Shown here piece by piece: positions 33,186 through 38,401 of a stretch of DNA of 38,401 nt. Numbering within the stretch: position 1 is the stretch's first letter; each line of letters opens with the position of its first letter. This DNA is from an uncultured Bacteroidales bacterium (GTDB lineage Bacteria > Bacteroidota > Bacteroidia > Bacteroidales > UBA932). Position numbers and translations under genes: made by a program. Where the stretch lies: contig CAMOIT010000007.1 in assembly GCA_946616285.1 (NCBI GenBank), positions 1 to 38,401 on the forward strand, read 5' to 3'. Under the pieces are notes generated by a model, which saw nothing but the letters and a program-made list of their open reading frames with translations, was not told the DNA's origin and made no database searches.

Positions 33186-33920
33186 ATGTTATTCCATCTT
33201 CTCCAGACAGAAGCCGTGGCCCAGGCAGTGGACAGCCTGGTGCAGGAAGCAGCTCCCGTTGCCGCAGCCCCCGCAGAACCCGTCCAGATGAGCGAAAGCC
33301 TCTTTTCCATGTTCACCATGGGCGGTCCCCTCATGTGGGTTCTCCTTGCTCTTTCCATCCTTGCCATTTACCTCATCGGCCGCAAGTGGTGGATGATCAA
33401 GAACGCATCCAAGATCGACTCCCACTTCATGCAGGACATCCGCGACTATCTGGGCGAAGGCAAAACCAAGAGCGCCATCACCCTGTGCCGCAAGTACGAC
33501 AACCCCGTGGCCCGCATGATCGAGACCGGCATCCACCGCATGGGCAGGCCGATGGCCGACATCCAGTCCGCAATCGAGAATATCGGCAACGTGGAAGTGG
33601 CACGCCTGGAGAAAGGCCTTCCCCTTCTTGCAACCATAGCAGGCGGCGCCCCCATGATCGGTTTCCTCGGAACTGTAATGGGTATGGTCCAGGCCTTCTT
33701 CAACATGTCCAAGGCCGGCAACAACATCGACATCACCCTCCTTTCGGACGGTATTTACACCGCCATGCTCACCACCGTGGGCGGCCTTATCGTGGGCATC
33801 ATCGCCTACTTCGGCTACAACTGGCTCACCTCCAAGGTTTCCGACCTTGTGTACAAGATGGAAAGCTCCACCCTGGAATTCATCGACATCGCCCTGAACG
33901 AACCCGCCGAAAAGGAATAA
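33186..33920 (+). CDS. exbB: ExbB/TolQ/MotA-family proton-channel protein, 244 aa
   Basis: An N-terminal extension rich in Ala/Pro/Glu (about residues 1-40) precedes the first transmembrane helix (47-65, GPLMWVLLALSILAIYLI). A cytoplasmic loop follows, then two helices near 145-172 (LLATIAGGAPMIGFLGTVMG, the ExbB/TolQ/MotA signature) and 190-212. The protein supplies proton-motive force to TonB. It is adjacent to an exbD (4 bp gap) and a tonB-like gene, so a complete energising module is encoded. A candidate -7 promoter element lies 34 bp upstream, separating the unit from the Bat operon. Confidence 0.93.
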   Translation: MLFHLLQTEAVAQAVDSLVQEAAPVAAAPAEPVQMSESLFSMFTMGGPLMWVLLALSILAIYLIGRKWWMIKNASKIDSHFMQDIRDYLGEGKTKSAITLCRKYDNPVARMIETGIHRMGRPMADIQSAIENIGNVEVARLEKGLPLLATIAGGAPMIGFLGTVMGMVQAFFNMSKAGNNIDITLLSDGIYTAMLTTVGGLIVGIIAYFGYNWLTSKVSDLVYKMESSTLEFIDIALNEPAEKE

Positions 33921-33924
33921 GCCC

Positions 33925-34335
33925 ATGGCACTGAAGAGAAACACCAAAGTGGATGCGCAGTTCTCGGTATCGTCCATGACCGATATCGTGTTCCTGCTCC
34001 TTATCTTCTTCCTGGTGACGTCCACCCTGATCAACCCCAACGCCCTCAAGCTCCTGCTTCCCAAATCCACCGGCCAGGTAAACGCCAAAGCCACCGTGAG
34101 CGTGAGCATAAAGGACTGGGGGGACGACACCTACACCTACCATGTGAACGGCTCGCAGGACCCTCTGGCCTATGACGAGGTAGAGGTTGCCCTGATAGAC
34201 CTTCTTTCGGCCGAGGAAGACCCCACCTTCTCCATCTATTCGGACCAGAGCGTCCCTGTAGGAGAGGTTGTCCAGATGATGAACATCGCCAAGCGGAACC
34301 ACTACAAAGTGATTCTGGCAACACGGCCCGAATAA
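33925..34335 (+). CDS. exbD: ExbD/TolR-family biopolymer transport protein, 136 aa
   Basis: The family pattern is SMTDIVFLLLIFFLVTSTLI: Asp20 at the start of the single transmembrane helix (about 20-38) corresponds to the essential proton-carrying aspartate. The remaining 95 residues form the periplasmic domain (PVGEVVQMMNIAKRNHYKVI). Length is normal. It lies 4 bp after exbB and 3 bp before the tonB-like gene. Only one exbD copy is seen here, whereas many Bacteroidetes carry two in tandem. Confidence 0.93.
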   Translation: MALKRNTKVDAQFSVSSMTDIVFLLLIFFLVTSTLINPNALKLLLPKSTGQVNAKATVSVSIKDWGDDTYTYHVNGSQDPLAYDEVEVALIDLLSAEEDPTFSIYSDQSVPVGEVVQMMNIAKRNHYKVILATRPE

Positions 34336-34338
34336 GTT

Positions 34339-35127
34339 ATGCAGCCTTACCAGAGAACCAGGGAAAAGCGTGAAAAGAACGCAGGCGTGATAGGACTTCT
34401 TGTCACGCTTGGTGTGCATGCCCTTGCCCTGGTGGTACTACTGACAAGCGGGCTAACCTATCTTGATCCCCCGCCGCCGGAGCGTACTTCCCTGCTGATT
34501 GAATTCGAGGACGAAGAAGTGGCTGTGAAGCCCCTTCAGACCAAGGTGGGAAGGCAGCCCCAGGCCGAAGAGGTGGACCTTGAGAAGGAAGTGGAACTGG
34601 TGCAGAAGTCGGAGTCACCTTATGTGAACGACACTCCCAACACCACGCCCGAAACCGTCCCGGACGCCCACGGAGACGTGGAAGTTCCCACTCCCGAGCC
34701 GCAGGAGCCAGTGCTTGACCCCCGCGCATCGTTCCCCGGAATGAGCAAAAAGGACGATTCCGCTACCGCGCCGCATAATGCATCCGAGGCATCGGAAGGC
34801 TTCAAGGCCGGCCAGCAGGACGGAAACACCAAGGAAGGCAAGACCGAAGGCAGCGCAAACGCCCATGTTAAGGGCCGCAACGTTGTAGGCTCACTTCCCA
34901 AGCCAAGCTATTCCCTCCAGGTGGAAGGAATCGTGGTGGTACAGGTGAAAGTGGACCAGTACGGCACAGTGACCGAAGCCATCCCCGGCGCGGAAGGCAC
35001 TACTGTAACGGACAAAACCCTTTGGGCCGCCGCGCGCAACGCTGCACTCAAGGCGCATTTCAACCAAAGTGCTTCGGCCCCGGCACTGCAAACCGGAACT
35101 ATAACGTATATCTTTAAACTCAAATAG
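34339..35127 (+). CDS. TonB-like energy transducer, 262 aa
   Basis: The protein begins with a basic cytoplasmic segment (QRTREKREKNAG) and one transmembrane helix (about 17-37, VIGLLVTLGVHALALVVLL, with the His found in TonB helices). A long Pro/Glu-rich disordered linker spans about 45-175 (PETVPDAHGDVEVPTPEPQE). The C-terminal 85 residues have a TonB-type fold: KPSYSLQVEGIVVVQVKVDQ, YGTVTEAI, TLWAAARNAALKAHF, GTITYIFKLK. Its position after exbB and exbD supports a role as their TonB/TolA partner. Whether it serves the SusCD importer in this window is not known. The last 10 residues are the expected terminal strand. Confidence 0.85.
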   Translation: MQPYQRTREKREKNAGVIGLLVTLGVHALALVVLLTSGLTYLDPPPPERTSLLIEFEDEEVAVKPLQTKVGRQPQAEEVDLEKEVELVQKSESPYVNDTPNTTPETVPDAHGDVEVPTPEPQEPVLDPRASFPGMSKKDDSATAPHNASEASEGFKAGQQDGNTKEGKTEGSANAHVKGRNVVGSLPKPSYSLQVEGIVVVQVKVDQYGTVTEAIPGAEGTTVTDKTLWAAARNAALKAHFNQSASAPALQTGTITYIFKLK

Positions 35128-35133
35128 TCAGTA

Positions 35134-35160
35134 GCGACGTGAGTCGCAAAGTTTATTTTT
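35134..35160 (+). terminator. Weak hairpin with T-rich tail after the tonB-like gene
   Basis: GCGAC (35134-35138) pairs with GTCGC (35143-35147) over a GTGA loop, followed by AAAGTTTATTTTTTG. The stem is only 5 bp and the T run begins a few bases late, so this is a tentative terminator. The 59-bp gap also has to hold any promoter for the next gene. Confidence 0.3.
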
Positions 35161-35186
35161 TGAAAACGCCCGTGAGGGTTATAATT

Positions 35187-36335
35187 ATGGAAGACAAGAA
35201 AAGAGGTACGAGACAACGTATCGCAAGAAGGCCCGCAGAAAGCCAGGCCGAAAAAGTAGATTACTCCACCAGCCGCAGTTTTGATTCCGGCGAGCGTCCC
35301 GCCCGCAAGAGTTTCGCGCGCAGAGAAGAACGCCCCGCCTACGGCGAGCACAAGAGCTATTCCCGCAGGGATGACCGCCCTGCCGGCTCCGAGCACAAAA
35401 GTTTCGGCCAGACGCCTCGCAAGAGCGGCTACGGCAAGCCCGGTGCAGGAAGACCAGCCACCGGAAAGCCCGGCTTCGGCCGGCGTCCCGGCACATCGGC
35501 CCGCAAGCCTTTTGCCAAGCGCAATTCCGCCGACGAAGGCATGAACGCCATGCTCAAGCGCAAGCCCCAGGTGACCGGCCGATATTCGGACGACGACACC
35601 GCCCCCACCGAAATCAAGGAGGTTGTGCGCCTCAACAAATTCATCGCCAACTCCGGCGTATGCTCCCGCAGGGAAGCCGACACCCTTATCCAGAGCGGTG
35701 TGGTAACTGTTAACGGAGAGGTCGTGACGGAACTCGGCACTAAGGTGAATGTCCTCACCGACGACATCCGCTTCAACGGCGAGCGCCTGAAAGGTGAAGA
35801 AAAGGTGTACATCGTGATGAACAAGCCCAAAGGTTATGTCACCACCGCAAGCGACCCTCACGCGGAAAAGACCGTGATGGATCTGCTCAAGGGCTGCCCC
35901 ACCAGGGTATTTCCCGTCGGCCGTCTGGACAAGAACACTACCGGCGTTCTTATGTTCACCAACGACGGCGAGATGGCCGAACACCTCACCCACCCTTCGT
36001 ACAACAAGAAAAAGATATATCAGGTAATCCTTGACGCGCCCCTTAAGGACGAAGACAGGGAGAAAGTGCTTGCCGGCGTAGAGCTAAGCGACGGTGTGGT
36101 AGCAGCCGACGAACTTGAATTCATCGACGCACACGATCACCGCCAGCTTGGAATCGAGATTCATTCCGGCAAGAACAGGATTGTCCGCCGTATTTTCGAA
36201 AGCCTGGGCTACGAAGTCCGCGCCCTGGACAGGGTGTACTTCGCCGGCCTCACAAAGAAGGGCCTCAAGAAGAGCGACTGGCGCTACCTTACCGAAGGTG
36301 AAGTGAACATCCTCAAAATGGGAGCTTACGTATAA
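35187..36335 (+). CDS. rluB: RsuA/RluB-family rRNA pseudouridine synthase with basic N-terminal extension, 382 aa
   Basis: The start is ATG 35187 (MEDKKRGTRQ); an in-frame GTG at 35139 is possible but less likely. Residues 1-140 are a disordered Arg/Lys/Gly/Ser-rich extension with repeats such as EHKSYSRRDDRP and EHKSFGQ. An S4 RNA-binding domain follows (147-195, RLNKFIANSGVCSRREAD), then the synthase domain with GRLDKNTTG (245-253, catalytic Asp248) and GKNRIVRRIFESLGYEV. This catalytic motif and domain order are those of RsuA/RluB/RluE/RluF; the 23S position modified cannot be read off, so the symbol is provisional. Its last base overlaps the era start codon. Confidence 0.85.
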   Translation: MEDKKRGTRQRIARRPAESQAEKVDYSTSRSFDSGERPARKSFARREERPAYGEHKSYSRRDDRPAGSEHKSFGQTPRKSGYGKPGAGRPATGKPGFGRRPGTSARKPFAKRNSADEGMNAMLKRKPQVTGRYSDDDTAPTEIKEVVRLNKFIANSGVCSRREADTLIQSGVVTVNGEVVTELGTKVNVLTDDIRFNGERLKGEEKVYIVMNKPKGYVTTASDPHAEKTVMDLLKGCPTRVFPVGRLDKNTTGVLMFTNDGEMAEHLTHPSYNKKKIYQVILDAPLKDEDREKVLAGVELSDGVVAADELEFIDAHDHRQLGIEIHSGKNRIVRRIFESLGYEVRALDRVYFAGLTKKGLKKSDWRYLTEGEVNILKMGAYV

Positions 36336-37216
36336 TGGCACATCGCGCAGGATTTGTAAATATCATAGGCAATCCGAACGTGGGTAAATCCACGCTCATG
36401 AATGCACTGGTGGGAGAAAAACTGTCCATCGTAACGGCCAAAGCCCAGACTACACGCCACCGTATAATGGGCATAGTGAGCGGAGAGGATTACCAGATTG
36501 TGTACTCCGATACTCCCGGCATCCTTAAGCCCAACTACCGGCTGCAGGAGAACATGCTTGCTTTCGTGGATACCGCAATCGGTGATGCCGACATTATCCT
36601 TTATGTTACCGACACGGTTGAAAAGGGAGACAAGAACGAAGCCTACATCCAGAAGCTTCAGAAGGTGGAATGCCCGGTTGTCGTGGTGATAAACAAAATC
36701 GACATCTCCAACCAGGAGAAGGTGACGGAGCTGATGGCATGGTGGAAGGAGCAGCTTCCGAAGGCGGAAATCATTCCCGCATCGGCCCAGGAGAAATTCA
36801 ACCTGGAAAGCATACTGGAGGCGGTTTCGTCCCGTCTGCCGGAGGCTCCCGCATGGTTCGACAAGGACCAGTTCACGGACAAGAACCTGCGCTTCTTCGC
36901 ATCGGAAATCCTGCGCGAGAAGATTTTCCTCAACTACAGCGAGGAAATCCCCTACAGCTGCCAGGTGGAGATTGAAGCCTTCCACGAGGGCGAGGAGCGG
37001 TACGAGATTTCGGCGGTGATTTATGTAATGAGGGAGAGCCAGAAGGGTATCATCATCGGGAAAGGCGGGGCCATGCTCAAGAAAGTGGGCACCCAGGCCC
37101 GTATTGAAATGGAAGATTTCTTCCAGAAAAAAGTATTTCTTTCTACCTTTGTAAAGGTGGACCCGGACTGGCGCGAGAGCCGCAAGGAGCTGCGCAGGTT
37201 CGGATATGAATTTTAG
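36335..37216 (+). CDS. era: GTPase Era, 293 aa
   Basis: All GTPase motifs are present: G1 GNPNVGKS (12-19), G2 threonines in AQTTRHR (37-43), G3 DTPG (59-62), G4 NKID (120-123), and G5 in PASAQEKF. The C-terminal KH domain carries IIIGKGGAMLKKVGTQAR. Era binds the 3' end of 16S rRNA and acts in 30S subunit maturation. Length is normal. It overlaps the preceding pseudouridine synthase gene by 1 bp, a sensible pairing of ribosome-maturation genes, and precedes parC by 8 bp, so the three may be co-transcribed. Confidence 0.97.
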   Translation: MAHRAGFVNIIGNPNVGKSTLMNALVGEKLSIVTAKAQTTRHRIMGIVSGEDYQIVYSDTPGILKPNYRLQENMLAFVDTAIGDADIILYVTDTVEKGDKNEAYIQKLQKVECPVVVVINKIDISNQEKVTELMAWWKEQLPKAEIIPASAQEKFNLESILEAVSSRLPEAPAWFDKDQFTDKNLRFFASEILREKIFLNYSEEIPYSCQVEIEAFHEGEERYEISAVIYVMRESQKGIIIGKGGAMLKKVGTQARIEMEDFFQKKVFLSTFVKVDPDWRESRKELRRFGYEF

Positions 37217-37224
37217 TTTTAATT

Positions 37225-38401
37225 ATGGCAGAAGATTGGGAAGATATTGAAGGTCAGGAAGAGGAACTTGGCGAGGACGCCGTCGCCTCGGGGAAATTCG
37301 ACAAACTCCTTGGAAGCGACGCCGGTAAGTACAAGCTCTCGGGCATGTTCAAGGAATGGTATCTGGACTATGCGTCCTACACCATTCTTGACAGGGCCGT
37401 TCCGCACATCGTGGACGGCTTCAAACCCGTTCAGAGGCGCGTGCTTCACACCATGTTCACCATGGACGACGGACGGTACACCAAGGTTGCGAACATCGTT
37501 GGCCAGGCAATGCAGTACCACCCCCACGGAGACGCCTCCATCCTTGGCGCGCTTGTAACGCTGGGGCAGAAGGGACTTCTGATCGACTGCCAGGGTAACT
37601 GGGGAAATATACTCACCGGTGACTCCAACGCCGCCCCCCGTTACATCGAGGCAAGGCTTTCCAAATTTGCGAAGGAAGTTGTCTTCGACCCTAAGGTTAC
37701 GCCATGGATGACATCCTACGACGGCCGAAATCAGGAACCCACCGAACTGCCGGTACGTTTCCCGCTGCTGCTCGCACAAGGCACCGAGGGCATCGCCGCC
37801 GGTCTCAGTTCCAAGATACTGCCGCACAACTTCAACGAACTTATCGACGCTTCCATAGCCATACTTAAAGGTGATGACTTCGAACTTCTGCCGGACTTCC
37901 CCACCGGAGGCATAGCGGACTGCTCCAAGTACAACAAGGGCAAGCGCGGAGGCATGGTGAAGGTCCGAGCCCGCATCAACAAGGTGGACAAGAGCACCAT
38001 CACCATCACCGAAATCCCCTACGGCAAGACCTCGCAGGCCATCATCGACAGCATTATCAAGGCCAAGGACAAGAAGAAGATCAACATCAAGAAGATCGAC
38101 GACATGACCACCGACAAGGTGGAGATCATCATCCATCTTCCGGCCGATGTGTCTCCGGACAAGACCATCGACGCCCTTTACGCATTCACGGAGTGCGAGA
38201 CCAAGATTTCGCCCAACGCCTGCGTAATCCGCGACAACAAGCCCGTATTCCTTACGGTCAACGAGATACTGGAGTACGATACCTTCCATACCAGGGATAT
38301 TTTGAAAGCCGAGCTGGAGGTGAAGCTTGGGGAATTGGAAAACGAATGGCACTACAGCTCGCTGGAGCGCATCTTCTTCGAAAACCGCATCTACAAGGTG
38401 C
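37225..38401 (+). CDS. parC: DNA topoisomerase IV subunit A, 5' part (392 codons, runs off the window)
   Basis: The reading frame is open from ATG 37225 to the end of the window. RAVPHIVDGFKPVQRRVLH, VANIVGQAMQYHPHGDASI and GNWGNILTGDSNAAPRYIEA are the type IIA topoisomerase A-subunit core, with the active-site tyrosine at Tyr140 in PRYIEARLS. The acidic N-terminus and wording of these blocks fit Bacteroidetes ParC better than GyrA. At the positions equivalent to quinolone-resistance residues Ser83/Asp87 of E. coli GyrA the protein has Ala104 and Gly108, which I take to be a lineage feature rather than acquired resistance. ParC works with ParE to separate daughter chromosomes. The C-terminal part is missing only because the window ends. 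Confidence 0.9.
   Translation, partial: MAEDWEDIEGQEEELGEDAVASGKFDKLLGSDAGKYKLSGMFKEWYLDYASYTILDRAVPHIVDGFKPVQRRVLHTMFTMDDGRYTKVANIVGQAMQYHPHGDASILGALVTLGQKGLLIDCQGNWGNILTGDSNAAPRYIEARLSKFAKEVVFDPKVTPWMTSYDGRNQEPTELPVRFPLLLAQGTEGIAAGLSSKILPHNFNELIDASIAILKGDDFELLPDFPTGGIADCSKYNKGKRGGMVKVRARINKVDKSTITITEIPYGKTSQAIIDSIIKAKDKKKINIKKIDDMTTDKVEIIIHLPADVSPDKTIDALYAFTECETKISPNACVIRDNKPVFLTVNEILEYDTFHTRDILKAELEVKLGELENEWHYSSLERIFFENRIYKV

Noticed and set aside
37318..37560. Ala104/Gly108 in ParC as quinolone-resistance mutations
   Set aside because: The surrounding block differs from the E. coli sequence as a whole, so this is most likely the normal residue set of the lineage.

Overview
The window looks like chromosomal DNA from a member of the Bacteroidales. 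The evidence is a SusC/SusD pair, several fimbrillin-like lipoproteins, a Bat (aerotolerance) operon, TAnnTTTG-type -7 promoter elements and few Shine-Dalgarno sequences. Base composition is moderately GC-rich over most of the window. A gut lineage such as Rikenellaceae or an uncultured relative fits, but the genus cannot be fixed from sequence alone. No rRNA, tRNA, CRISPR array, transposase or integrase was recognised.

Left part (1-3800). A pair of 55-bp palindromic elements and short tandem repeats precede a promoter. The promoter serves a two-gene unit: a 46-aa peptide gene, then a large fimbrillin-like lipoprotein gene that is locally AT-rich and ends at a hairpin. A stand-alone phosphoribosyltransferase-fold protein follows.

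Middle (3824-22425, minus strand). This is a polysaccharide/glycoprotein utilisation locus read from susC leftwards: SusC, SusD, a DUF1735/discoidin surface-binding lipoprotein, an M60-type (mucin-directed) metallopeptidase, a second 47-aa peptide, a 1483-aa multidomain GH33 sialidase, an Ig-like lipoprotein, a fimbrillin-like lipoprotein, a hairpin, and a CotH-kinase lipoprotein with a fimbrillin-like N-terminus. Gaps are mostly 6-22 bp, so the genes are probably co-transcribed. The joint inference is a sialylated host glycoprotein (mucin-like) system: the peptidase and sialidase attack the substrate at the surface, the lipoproteins bind it, and SusCD imports products. No dedicated regulator or sialic acid catabolic gene lies in the window.

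Right part (22801-38401). A secreted protein of unknown function and truA share the minus strand. truA carries an in-frame palindromic insertion coding for about 44 aa. Divergent from truA is a compact plus-strand set: moxR, a DUF58 gene, a membrane-anchored protein gene, batA, batB, batC and a fused batD-batE. After it come exbB, exbD and a tonB-like gene behind their own -7 element, then an rluB-type pseudouridine synthase, era, and parC cut by the window end.

The items most worth follow-up are the two homologous small peptides directly ahead of fimbrillin-like lipoprotein genes, the palindrome inside truA, the paired dispersed palindromes, the BatD-BatE fusion, and the acidic DVDPW tails shared by two neighbouring lipoproteins.
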